64,000 nt of DNA from Pseudoxanthomonas composti (GTDB lineage Bacteria; Pseudomonadota; Gammaproteobacteria; Xanthomonadales; Xanthomonadaceae). The translations under genes and the position numbers were made by a program. Numbering within the stretch: the stretch's first letter is position 1; every line of letters starts with the position of its first letter. The notes below the pieces were generated by a model, which did not search any database, was not told where the DNA came from, and saw nothing but the letters and a program-made list of their open reading frames with translations. The stretch covers positions 62,001 through 126,000 of the forward strand of contig NZ_SAWZ01000010.1 in NCBI RefSeq assembly GCF_004122095.1. Direction: 5' to 3'. This document shows, piece after piece, positions 11,488 through 21,950 of the stretch.

Positions 11488-12750
11488 TTAGCCGACCACC
11501 GATGCCAGTTTGAAGATGGGCAGATACATGCCGACCACCATGCCACCGACGATGGTGCCGATGAAGACCATGATCATCGGCTCGATCAGGCTGCTTAGCG
11601 CATCGACCGCGTTGTTCACTTCCTGCTCGTAATACTCGGCGACCTTGAACAGCATGGTGTCCAGCGCGCCCGCTTCCTCGCCGATCCCCGTCATCTGGAT
11701 CACCATATGCGGGAACAGGTTGGTTTGCTTCATCGCCAGATTGACTGGATAGCCTACCGAGACATCATCGCGCATCCGTAGCACGGCCTTCTCATACACT
11801 GAGCTGCCGGTTGCGCCCGCAATGGTTTCCATGGCCTCCACGAGCGGCACCCCCGCTCTGAACGTCACCGCCAGAGTGCGTGAGAAACGCGCGATCGCGC
11901 TGTTGTGCATGATCTGACCGATGATCGGCACCTTCAAAACGAATCGGTCCATCGCATGCTGCATTGGAACTGATCGCTTGTAAGCGAAAATGAAGCCGAC
12001 GACCACGCCCACCAAGACGACAAGAATCGGCAGCCAGTAGGCCACCATGAATCGTGAAAGGTTGACGATCATCTGAGTGAAAGCGGGCAGATCGGCACCG
12101 AATCCCTTGAAGACATCCTCGAACTGCGGCACTACCCAGACGAGAAGGATAGCGCTCACCAAGAGGGCCACTGCCATGACCATCGCCGGGTAGAACAACG
12201 CCTTCTTGATCTTGCCTTTGATGGCCTCTATGTTCTCTTGGTAATTGGCAATGGTGTCCAGGACCGTTTCCAGTACGCCGGCGCCCTCTGCGGCGCGCAC
12301 CAAGTTGCGATACAGCTCGTCGAACTGAACCGGATACTTGCTGATCGCTTCCGAAAGCGAGGAGCCGCCCTCGATGTCTGCCCGGATGCCATTGACCAGC
12401 TTAGCCATGCGAGGATTCTTGTGGCCCCCGCCGATGATCTCCAGCGCGCCAACGATCGGAACACCAGACTTCATCATCGTCGCCATCTGGCGACTGAAGA
12501 AGGCAATGTCCTTGGGCTTGATCGTCTTGCCCGCAGCGCCAAACAGCGGCTTAGGCTTGGGTTTCACCACGGTCGGGGTGACACCCTGTCGACGCAGCTC
12601 CGCGCGCAGTAGGTTGGCATTGCGTGCCTGCTGCTCGCCCTTCATCTTGACACCGCGCTTGTCGGCGCCTTCCCACACGAAGGTTGCCAATTCCTTGGTG
12701 CCTCCGCCGATGGGATTAGGCTTTTTCATTGCGGTGCGCGTGGCGGCCAT
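11488..12750 (-). CDS. pilC: Type IV pilus inner-membrane platform protein PilC
   Basis: A 420-residue GspF-family protein with two repeated cytoplasmic helical domains and three membrane segments; it couples the PilB and PilT ATPases to pilin polymerisation. Recognisable pieces are the N-terminal FVWEGADKRG, FSRQMATMMKSGVPIVGALEI and the second-domain FSRTLAVTFRAGVPLVEAMETI. The start at 12750 was chosen because GGGGAGA precedes it by a few bases in the minus-strand sense; an ATG 20 codons earlier lacks support. It is followed almost directly by pilD. Base composition here is visibly lower in GC than in the flanking housekeeping genes. Confidence 0.96.
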   Translation of the reverse strand: MAATRTAMKKPNPIGGGTKELATFVWEGADKRGVKMKGEQQARNANLLRAELRRQGVTPTVVKPKPKPLFGAAGKTIKPKDIAFFSRQMATMMKSGVPIVGALEIIGGGHKNPRMAKLVNGIRADIEGGSSLSEAISKYPVQFDELYRNLVRAAEGAGVLETVLDTIANYQENIEAIKGKIKKALFYPAMVMAVALLVSAILLVWVVPQFEDVFKGFGADLPAFTQMIVNLSRFMVAYWLPILVVLVGVVVGFIFAYKRSVPMQHAMDRFVLKVPIIGQIMHNSAIARFSRTLAVTFRAGVPLVEAMETIAGATGSSVYEKAVLRMRDDVSVGYPVNLAMKQTNLFPHMVIQMTGIGEEAGALDTMLFKVAEYYEQEVNNAVDALSSLIEPMIMVFIGTIVGGMVVGMYLPIFKLASVVG

Positions 12751-12877
12751 GATGTCTCCCCGTGGAACCCGGCATCCCACGCCAGGTGTATGGCCGCATG
12801 TTAGCGGCATATTTATACGAAAGGGCTTTTTCAGCTAACGTACACGATTATCGGCGCGGAGAGCGGCAAAAAACCGA

Positions 12878-14602
12878 TCAATCCTTGGTGACGCGGTTGA
12901 TCTCGGCCAGACTGGTCAGGCCTTGCTTGGCCTTCCAGAGCGCCGACTGCCGCAAATCTCGAATTCCTGCTGTCTGCGCAGCCTCGGCGATCTGCATGGC
13001 ATTTCCGCCAGCCAGGATGATGCTGGAAATCGTGTCGCTCATCGGCATGACCTGATAGATGCCCGTCCGGCCCTTGTAACCCTCCGTGCACTCGTCACAG
13101 CCGGCGGGCTCAAACAACGTGAACCCGGTGTCGATTTCTTCCTGGGTAAAACCCTCCGCGAGAAGGGCGTGCTCCGGCATCTTGACCGGGCGCTTGCAAT
13201 TGTTGCAAAGGCGGCGCGCCAAGCGCTGAGCGATTACCAACGTGACCGAACTGGTGATGTTGTAAGGCGCAATGCCCATGTTCATGAGACGCGCGATGGT
13301 TTGAGGTGCATCGTTGGTGTGCAGGGTGGAGAGCACCATGTGGCCGGTTTGGGCGGCCTTGATTGCGATTTCAGCCGTCTCCAGGTCGCGGATCTCGCCG
13401 ACCATGATGATGTCCGGATCCTGACGCAGAAAGCTGCGCAGCGCAGCGGCGAAGGTCATGCCCCGCTTGTTGTTCTGCTGAACCTGATTGACGCCTGGCA
13501 GGCGGATTTCCACCGGATCTTCGGCGGTAGAGATGTTGCGGGTCTCGTCGTTGAGTATGCCCAAGGCCGTGTACAGCGACACGGTCTTGCCCGAGCCGGT
13601 CGGGCCTGTCACCAGCACCATGCCGTAGGGCTTGTGGATGGCATCCATGAACAGCTTCTGTTGGTCTGGCTCGTAGCCCAGCTTGTCGATGCCCAGCTTG
13701 GCAGCGCTGCCGTCCAGGATGCGCAAGACCACCTTCTCTCCGAATAGGGTTGGCAACGTGCTGACACGGAAGTCCACCTGCTTGGTCTTGGAAAGATTGA
13801 GCTTGATTCGACCATCCTGTGGCACGCGCTTCTCGGCAATGTCCAGCTGCGACATCACCTTCAGGCGCGCGGCAATGCGCTGATTGAGTTTTTGTGGAGC
13901 CTTAGCGACCTGCTTGAGCAGGCCATCGATACGCAGGCGAACGCGATAGTCTGTCTCGTAAGGCTCAAAGTGGATGTCGGAAGCGCCCTTCTTGATGGCG
14001 TCAATAAGTACTTTGTTAACGAATTTCACCACCGGCGCGTCGTCGCCATTTGCATGGGTGCCCGTGCTTTCGCCGTCTTCATCGCCACCGCTGCTTTCGA
14101 GGTTCTCTAGTCCGTCGTCGTCATTGCCTTCACTGCCGAAGCCCTCGTTGGCACTGCTCCACTGTTCCAGTGCTCGCCTCAGCAGGTCTTCCGGTACAAG
14201 AATGGGTTCCACCACCAGATTAGTGTGGAATTTCACATCATCCAGAGCCCGCGTCAGTGTCGGGTCAGAGATGCCTACAAAAAGCCGGTTGCCACGCTTG
14301 TATAGCGGCAAAACCTGATGCTTTTCGCGCAGTTCTTCGCTAACCAGCTTGATCGCGCTGTAGCTAGGGTCGAACGCATTGGTGTCCATCATTGGAATGC
14401 CGAACTCGATAGAGTTGGCGGCAGCCATCGCCGCTGATGAGACGAGTTTTTTCTCGCTAAGCCACTGGGTCAACGGCTGTCTCGCCTGTGCTGCATCGGC
14501 CATGGCTTTGCGCGCAGAGGTTTCATCCATTGCGCCGTCTGTCACTAATCTGCGTGCTATGCCGGTTATGCCAACCAGATTATGAGATGTGGCTATGCTC
14601 AT
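12878..14602 (-). CDS. pilB: Type IV pilus assembly ATPase PilB
   Basis: A 574-residue hexameric secretion ATPase that powers pilus extension. The N-terminal MshEN/GspE-N region spans about 1-150, then comes an unusually acidic linker (about 160-190, rich in D/E/G/S), and the ATPase core. Walker A GPTGSGKT is at 333-340, followed by the Asp box, Walker B (IIMVGEIRD) and the His box (STLHTNDAP). A zinc motif CNNC...CDEC is near the C-terminus. The start at 14602 gives MSIATSHNLVG; eight extra codons upstream are unlikely. It lies downstream of pilA but is separated from it by pilA's strong terminator and 445 bp. Confidence 0.97.
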   Translation of the reverse strand: MSIATSHNLVGITGIARRLVTDGAMDETSARKAMADAAQARQPLTQWLSEKKLVSSAAMAAANSIEFGIPMMDTNAFDPSYSAIKLVSEELREKHQVLPLYKRGNRLFVGISDPTLTRALDDVKFHTNLVVEPILVPEDLLRRALEQWSSANEGFGSEGNDDDGLENLESSGGDEDGESTGTHANGDDAPVVKFVNKVLIDAIKKGASDIHFEPYETDYRVRLRIDGLLKQVAKAPQKLNQRIAARLKVMSQLDIAEKRVPQDGRIKLNLSKTKQVDFRVSTLPTLFGEKVVLRILDGSAAKLGIDKLGYEPDQQKLFMDAIHKPYGMVLVTGPTGSGKTVSLYTALGILNDETRNISTAEDPVEIRLPGVNQVQQNNKRGMTFAAALRSFLRQDPDIIMVGEIRDLETAEIAIKAAQTGHMVLSTLHTNDAPQTIARLMNMGIAPYNITSSVTLVIAQRLARRLCNNCKRPVKMPEHALLAEGFTQEEIDTGFTLFEPAGCDECTEGYKGRTGIYQVMPMSDTISSIILAGGNAMQIAEAAQTAGIRDLRQSALWKAKQGLTSLAEINRVTKD

Positions 14603-15001
14603 GAATGTTTCCGTTGCATATTGCAAGTGCTAATCGCAGTCTCTGGGTCAGTAACAGATGGCCGATGACGTTGCACTGGAAGTCTAAAATTCACTGATGC
14701 TAAATTGAAGCGGCAGTTTTCTCTGGCGATACCTGTGACTCGTTCGCGAGGCAGCGGACATATGCAGCTTCGCCCAAGCGAAGTGTCCAAGTTCTCTGCT
14801 TTTCAGATTTTCCGAGCCCGAAGTTGCTACGTATCAACTGCAGTGCCATCTGGCTTGCTGAACAGCCTGAGCTCGCCCTTAAAGAAGCTTGATGGAGGAG
14901 TGCCTTATGTTGGCAATCGTAGCAGTAAGCATCAAATCCGTCAGTGCAAATCCGCTGCGGGCGGCGTCGTACCGGATCAACATGCGGGATTCGATATCTT
15001 T
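14603..15001. other. AT-richer gap between pilB and the pilA terminator
   Basis: About 400 bp with clearly lower GC than its surroundings. A plus-strand frame at 14705-15022 lacks a ribosome site and resembles nothing. Because pilA ends in a strong terminator, pilB probably has its own minus-strand promoter here, but I cannot point to a convincing one. Some relatives have a second pilin gene near here; no type III leader sequence is visible in this stretch. Confidence 0.4.
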
Positions 15002-15033
15002 AAAAAAAAAGACCCCGCCTAAGCAGGGTCTTT
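15002..15033 (-). terminator. Strong intrinsic terminator of pilA
   Basis: Read on the minus strand, a 10-bp stem (AAGACCCTGC / GCGGGGTCTT with one G-T pair, TTAG loop) is followed by a run of nine T. It begins about 15 bp past the pilA stop. Such a terminator makes pilin mRNA abundant and separate from pilB. Confidence 0.92.
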
Positions 15034-15047
15034 CTAAATAGCTTTGG

Positions 15048-15467
15048 TTAGCCCTGGCAGGTGGCCGGTGCGTACTTGGGCTTGTCTGCCGCAGCAATAT
15101 CTGTGGAGCAGGTCCACACGCCAGTAGCGGCGCGAGTCCAGGTGATCTTCTTGCCCGCGATCCTGGGGCTAACATTTTGGAAGGCGCAGACAATCGAGCC
15201 CGTCTCGCCCGGAGTTGGCGTGGTGACCGTGCATCGCTGAGAGTTAGCCAAGCCGATCAGCGCGGGCGTAATGTTCGCGGCATTGCCCTCGTTGACCATC
15301 ACTTCATATTGGGTCTTGCCGGGGGTGATTTCCGCCAGACCCGCAGCAACCTGCGATTTGGCAACATAATTCTGGTAAGCCGGCAGCGCGATGGCGGCCA
15401 GAATGGCGATGATGGCCACGACGATCATCAGTTCGATCAGCGTGAAGCCCTGCTGGGTCTTCTTCAT
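15048..15467 (-). CDS. pilA: Type IV major pilin PilA
   Basis: A 139-residue prepilin. The type III leader MKKTQQG is cut before F8, giving the classical mature start [20 protein letters not shown] with Glu at +5 and a long hydrophobic N-terminal helix; the globular part holds four cysteines, the last two (WTC...ATC) probably forming the D-region disulfide loop. AGAGGA precedes the ATG at 15467. It is preceded by a good sigma-54 promoter and followed by a strong terminator, with pilR/pilS just upstream. It is the main structural subunit of the pilus used for twitching, adhesion and DNA uptake. Confidence 0.96.
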   Translation of the reverse strand: MKKTQQGFTLIELMIVVAIIAILAAIALPAYQNYVAKSQVAAGLAEITPGKTQYEVMVNEGNAANITPALIGLANSQRCTVTTPTPGETGSIVCAFQNVSPRIAGKKITWTRAATGVWTCSTDIAAADKPKYAPATCQG

Positions 15468-15499
15468 TTGGAATTCCTCTTTCGATGGAGTGTTGGTGT

Positions 15500-15521
15500 G
15501 GACACGTTTTCCCCCGTGTCC
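15500..15521 (-). repeat. Inverted repeat in the pilA leader
   Basis: GGACACG (15500-15506) and CGTGTCC (15515-15521) are exact inverted copies separated by 8 bp. They lie between the sigma-54 promoter and the pilA ATG, so they would form a hairpin in the pilin mRNA leader, perhaps affecting stability. Function is not known. Confidence 0.4.
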
Positions 15522-15575
15522 CCCCAATGCTGGACCGTGGGTGCCCTGGTTCATCCCACGGGCAGGATGGAGTAC

Positions 15576-15590
15576 GCAGAAGGCGTGCCA
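15576..15590 (-). promoter_or_regulatory. Sigma-54 (RpoN) promoter of pilA
   Basis: On the minus strand the sequence is TGGCACGCCTTCTGC: the -24 TGGCACG is perfect, the -12 CTGC matches TTGC at three of four positions, and the GG-to-GC spacing is exactly 10 bp. The transcript would have a leader of about 95 nt before the pilA ATG. PilR, encoded next door, is the expected activator. Confidence 0.85.
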
Positions 15591-15759
15591 ACTTTGCGCT
15601 GGCGTGCTTCGTGGCAGGGTTTTGACTCGCAGCACACTCTTGGCTGAACGCGGATGACGATTGTTGTCACTTTCTGACGCGTGAGGTCTGCGTGAACGAT
15701 GGCCGCTGGCGCTTTTTGGTCACGGAGTGACGGCGGGCACATCTCAGGGTCCGCCTGCG

Positions 15760-17181
<1,422 letters not shown>

Positions 17182-17248
17182 GGTCTGCTCGAATGTGCCA
17201 CGCGTCAAAGTCTAACCGCTTGCGGCGGATTGCGACCCATGGCGTCGG

Positions 17249-18868
17249 TCAGGCCGGCAGCAGGGTGTGCGGGCCGGGCAGGGCGATGCGGAAGCAGCTG
17301 CCGCCGCCGGGCATGGAGACGTACTCCAACGTCGCCTGGTTGGCCCGGCAGAGCTCGCGGGCGATGTACAGGCCCAGGCCGGTGCCGTGGGAAGAGGTGG
17401 TGAAGAACGGCCGGAACAGCTGCGCGGCCACTGCCTGAGGGATGCCCGGGCCGCGGTCCATTACGTCGATCATCGAGCGATGGTCGACCTGGAACACTCG
17501 CAGGCGCACCCGCGCCGGCTCCTCCGGCATGCGGCCATAGTTCAAGGCGTTGGTGACCAGGACGGTCAGCACCTGGTTGAGGTGGCGCGGATCGACCAGG
17601 GCCGAGACCACCTTGGGGGCCGGGACGCTCTCCAGGCTGTCGGTCTCGATGGACATCGAGGCCCGGTAGTCGTCCACGAAGCGGCGCACATAGGCGTTGA
17701 GGTCCACATGCTCGGGGCTGGCGCGTTCGCGCCGGGCCAGGCCGAGCACGCTTTCGACGATGCCGTTGGTGCGCTGGCATTGCTGGTGGATGATCTCCAG
17801 CAGGCGCTTGTCGCTGACATTGATGTCGTCGGACTCTTCCAGCAGCTGCACCGCGTAGTTGATGGCCGCAAGCGGGTTGCGGATCTCGTGGGCCAGGCTG
17901 GCCGAGAAGCGGCCCAGCGCGGCCAGGGTCAGCGACTCGGCCCGGCGCGAGACCACCGTGGCATCGTCCAGGAACACGATGGACAGCTCGCTGCCGGCCA
18001 GCAGCCGGGCAAAGCGCGGCTGGACCTCGGGCTGTTCGGCGGAAATGGTCATCGGGCTCTCGTTGACCTCCCAGCCATTGCGCCAGGCCTGCAGGCGGCG
18101 GGCGAGCTCTGGGGCGACCTGCGGCAGGTGCACGCCCTGGCCATCGCCTTCGGCCAGGCTGTCATCCTCGGTCAGCAGCAGGTTGGCGGCCTCGTTGGCC
18201 AGCTTGATGCGGTTTTCCCCGTCCACTACCAGCACGCCGGTGCGCATGCGGCGGATGATCAGCTCGTTGATTTCGAACAGGTTCTCCACCTCCTTGCCGC
18301 GGCGGTCGGCCAGTTCCTGGTTGCGGCGGGCGCGGATGCCGATCTGCGCGGCCAGGGCGCCCACGGCCAGGTAGGTGATGGCGAACATCGTCACCTCGGC
18401 CAGGGAGCGCCCGACCGCCCGGCCGGTGAACAGCCCGGTGATGAACTCCAGCAGCGCGCTTGCCGCGGCCAGGCTCGCCACGCCCAGGCCGAGCTGCAGG
18501 GGCAGCATCGAGCACGCCGCAGCCACATTGAACAGCAGCAGCATGGCGATGCCGGCCGTCGCGCTGGGCAGGTTGGCCGTGACGATCCCCGCCACCACGA
18601 TATCCACCGCCGCGCCGAACAGCACCGCCGGGACCAGCCAGCGTTCGCGTCGGCCGAACACCAGCATGAAGGCGGCAAAGAGCAGGTAGACCACCGAGGT
18701 CACCACGACCAGGGTCTGGTTCTGGACCTCGCCCAGCAGGTCGGCCAGGGGGCTGAACAGCAGTCCGGCCAGGATCCCGGCTTCCAGGACCCGGTACAGG
18801 GCGAAGAAGTACAGCTCCCGGCTGGGGACGGACTGGACGCGGGCGATCAGCGATGCGGGCTTGAACAA
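17249..18868 (-). CDS. pilS: Sensor histidine kinase PilS
   Basis: A 539-residue membrane kinase, partner of PilR. Six hydrophobic segments occupy the N-terminal 200 residues, then comes a PAS-like region (NELIIRRMRTGVLVVDGENR), the H-box SLAHEIRNPLAAINYAVQLL and the ATPase domain with N-box NALNYGR, DRGPGIP and GTGLGLYIARE. In other bacteria PilS senses pilin levels in the inner membrane. The TTG at 18868 was chosen because GGGAAG precedes it by 7 bp; an in-frame GTG at 18943 would add 25 residues whose code includes that ribosome site. It is divergent from sucC. Confidence 0.93.
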   Translation of the reverse strand: MFKPASLIARVQSVPSRELYFFALYRVLEAGILAGLLFSPLADLLGEVQNQTLVVVTSVVYLLFAAFMLVFGRRERWLVPAVLFGAAVDIVVAGIVTANLPSATAGIAMLLLFNVAAACSMLPLQLGLGVASLAAASALLEFITGLFTGRAVGRSLAEVTMFAITYLAVGALAAQIGIRARRNQELADRRGKEVENLFEINELIIRRMRTGVLVVDGENRIKLANEAANLLLTEDDSLAEGDGQGVHLPQVAPELARRLQAWRNGWEVNESPMTISAEQPEVQPRFARLLAGSELSIVFLDDATVVSRRAESLTLAALGRFSASLAHEIRNPLAAINYAVQLLEESDDINVSDKRLLEIIHQQCQRTNGIVESVLGLARRERASPEHVDLNAYVRRFVDDYRASMSIETDSLESVPAPKVVSALVDPRHLNQVLTVLVTNALNYGRMPEEPARVRLRVFQVDHRSMIDVMDRGPGIPQAVAAQLFRPFFTTSSHGTGLGLYIARELCRANQATLEYVSMPGGGSCFRIALPGPHTLLPA

Positions 18869-19049
18869 GCGTCTACTTCCCTGCTGAGACGCCCACAGTA
18901 TAGGAAAAACCCCAGCCTTTCCGTTTTGACGATTTTGCGCCACAGCAGAGCCTGGGCGAGAATGGGCGGCCCGCTCGCCCCAACCGGGCTGCCGTCAGGC
19001 GACGGTGGCCCCAGGCCGCAGCGGTCGTTTCCATTTCCCACGGTGACGC

Positions 19050-20219
<1,170 letters not shown>

Positions 20220-20243
20220 TCCACGACACCGAAGGAACTTTCC

Positions 20244-21119
20244 ATGTCTGTTTTGATTAACAAGAACACCAAGGTGATCGTGCAGGGCTTCACCGGCCAG
20301 CAGGGCACCTTCCACGCCACCCAGATGATCGAGTACGGCACCCAGGTCGTCGGCGGTGTCACGCCGGGCAAGGGCGGCACCACCCATATCGACCTGCCGG
20401 TGTTCAACACCGTGGCCGATGCCGTGCAGAGCACCGGCGCCGACGCCTCGGTGATCTACGTGCCGCCGCCGTTCGCGGCCGACGCGATCCTGGAAGCGGC
20501 CGCGGCCGGCATCAAGGTCATCGTCTGCATCACCGAAGGCATCCCGGTGCTGGACATGCTGCGCGTGAAGAACGTGCTGACCCGCTCCTTCCCGGAGACC
20601 GTGCTGATCGGGCCGAACTGCCCCGGCGTGATCACCCCGGGCGAGTGCAAGATCGGCATCATGCCGGGCCACATCCACAAGCCGGGCAAGATCGGCATCG
20701 TCTCGCGTTCGGGCACGCTGACCTATGAAGCGGTCAAGCAGACCACCGAGGTCGGCCTGGGCCAGTCCACCTGCATCGGCATCGGTGGTGATCCGATCAA
20801 TGGCCTGAACTTCGTCGACTGCCTCAAGCTGTTCAACGAGGATCCGCAGACCGAAGGCATCATCATGGTCGGCGAAATCGGCGGCGACGCCGAGGAAGCC
20901 GGTGCCGAGTACATCGCCAAGCACGTCAAGAAGCCGGTTGTCGGCTTCATCGCCGGCGCTTCGGCCCCGGCCGGCAAGCGCATGGGCCACGCCGGTGCGA
21001 TCGCCTCGGGCGGTAAGGGCACGGCCGAGGGCAAGTTCGCGGCGATGGAAGCCGCTGGCGTCAAGACCGTCCGCTCGCCGGGCGACCTGGGCGCGGCGAT
21101 CGCCGAGCTGGTGAAGTAA
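20244..21119 (+). CDS. sucD: Succinyl-CoA synthetase alpha subunit
   Basis: A 291-residue subunit that binds CoA and carries the phospho-histidine intermediate. The CoA-binding motif [11 protein letters not shown] is at 15-25, IGPNCPG at 122-128, and catalytic H249 lies in [20 protein letters not shown] provides the ribosome site 5-6 bp before the ATG. The operon ends in a strong terminator just after this gene. Confidence 0.98.
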   Translation: MSVLINKNTKVIVQGFTGQQGTFHATQMIEYGTQVVGGVTPGKGGTTHIDLPVFNTVADAVQSTGADASVIYVPPPFAADAILEAAAAGIKVIVCITEGIPVLDMLRVKNVLTRSFPETVLIGPNCPGVITPGECKIGIMPGHIHKPGKIGIVSRSGTLTYEAVKQTTEVGLGQSTCIGIGGDPINGLNFVDCLKLFNEDPQTEGIIMVGEIGGDAEEAGAEYIAKHVKKPVVGFIAGASAPAGKRMGHAGAIASGGKGTAEGKFAAMEAAGVKTVRSPGDLGAAIAELVK

Positions 21120-21151
21120 GTAGCGCCTGGCAGCTTGCTGTCGGTGTTGGG

Positions 21152-21177
21152 AAAGGCCGCCCCCGGGCGGCCTTTTT
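21152..21177 (+). terminator. Intrinsic terminator of sucCD
   Basis: AAAGGCCGCCC (21152-21162) pairs exactly with GGGCGGCCTTT (21165-21175), and the right arm ends in five T. It lies 32 bp past the sucD stop. Confidence 0.92.
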
Positions 21178-21320
21178 CGTGGGCGAAGCCCGCATCCGAT
21201 CTCCCCTTGAGCGCCTTCTTCTGCGGCAGGGTGCGGCGGATGATCAAGGCTGGGCGGCTGCCTGTGGCCCCGTGGCCGCAAGGTAGCAGTCACCCATGCC
21301 ACTCGGATGGCCTGGGCGGG

Positions 21321-21389
21321 TTGCGAGTGGTGCGCTGCATGCGCATACTCGATGCGCATCGCTTGTGAGGAGAGTTCTGCCATGCGCAT
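21321..21389 (+). promoter_or_regulatory. ccdA promoter with three palindromic operators
   Basis: A -35-like TTGCGA (21321-21326) and -10-like CATACT (21344-21349) are 17 bp apart. The 8-bp palindrome ATGCGCAT occurs three times: 21339-21346 (overlapping the -10), 21352-21359, and 21382-21389, where it covers the ccdA start codon. CcdA antitoxins autoregulate by binding short repeated palindromes, so this is the likely operator. Confidence 0.6.
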
Positions 21390-21630
21390 GAAGGAAGAGC
21401 GGGTCGCCTATGCCAAGCGTCCGGCCAATCTCAGTGTCAGCGCCGAGCTGCTCGACCAGGCCCGCGCCCTGGAGATCAATCTGTCCGCGACCCTGGAGCG
21501 CGCCCTAGAGCAGGAAGTGCGTGCGCGCCTGCGTGCGCAGTGGCTGCAGGAGAATGACCGCGCCATTCAGGCTTACAACGAGCGCATCGAGCGTGATGGG
21601 GTATGGAGCGAGGGCGTGCGGGGGTTCTGA
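21382..21630 (+). CDS. ccdA: CcdA-family antitoxin
   Basis: An 82-residue protein with a ribbon-helix-helix-like N-terminus (RPANLSVSAELLDQARALEINLSATLERAL) and a C-terminal tail (WLQENDRAIQAYNERIERDGVWSEGVRGF) of the kind that wraps CcdB. Family length is 72-85 residues. GAGGAGAG lies about 8 bp before the ATG at 21382; earlier in-frame starts have no such site. It is 7 bp upstream of ccdB. It should neutralise CcdB and repress the operon through the adjacent palindromes. Confidence 0.85.
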   Translation: MRMKEERVAYAKRPANLSVSAELLDQARALEINLSATLERALEQEVRARLRAQWLQENDRAIQAYNERIERDGVWSEGVRGF

Positions 21631-21637
21631 AAACGCC

Positions 21638-21949
21638 ATGCAGTTCACCGTTTATGCCAATGCCGATCCTCGCTCGCGCCTGCGCGTGCCCTACCTGCTC
21701 GACGTCCAGAGCGACCTGATCGGCGCGATGGGGTCGCGGGTGGTGGTTCCGTTGATTCCACCGGACCTGGCCGGGGTGGCCGCCACGCGGTTGATGCCCA
21801 CGCTATGGGTGGAAGGGCAGCCCTGGGTGCTGGACACGCCGCTGCTGGCGGGCATTCCCTGCAAGGCCTTGGGCAAGCCCGTCACCGATCTTTCCTCCGA
21901 GCGCGCCACCATCATGGCGGCGCTGGACCTTTTGATTTCCGGGATATGA
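21638..21949 (+). CDS. ccdB: CcdB-family toxin (possible gyrase poison)
   Basis: A 103-residue CcdB-like protein (E. coli F-plasmid CcdB has 101). The N-terminal strand MQFTVYANADPRSRLRVPYLLDVQSDLI and the middle region VVVPLIPP match the family. The C-terminus ends ISGI where F-plasmid CcdB ends WGI; that tryptophan and the following glycine are needed for gyrase poisoning in the classical toxin. The protein may therefore be a weak or altered toxin. Its stop is one base before the nadE ATG, so the toxin pair is fused to a housekeeping transcription unit. Confidence 0.85.
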   Translation: MQFTVYANADPRSRLRVPYLLDVQSDLIGAMGSRVVVPLIPPDLAGVAATRLMPTLWVEGQPWVLDTPLLAGIPCKALGKPVTDLSSERATIMAALDLLISGI

Positions 21950-21950
21950 A

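Noticed and set aside
14705-15022. Possible 105-residue gene in the pilB-pilA gap
   Set aside because: No ribosome site, no family similarity, and it runs into the pilA terminator; treated as non-coding.
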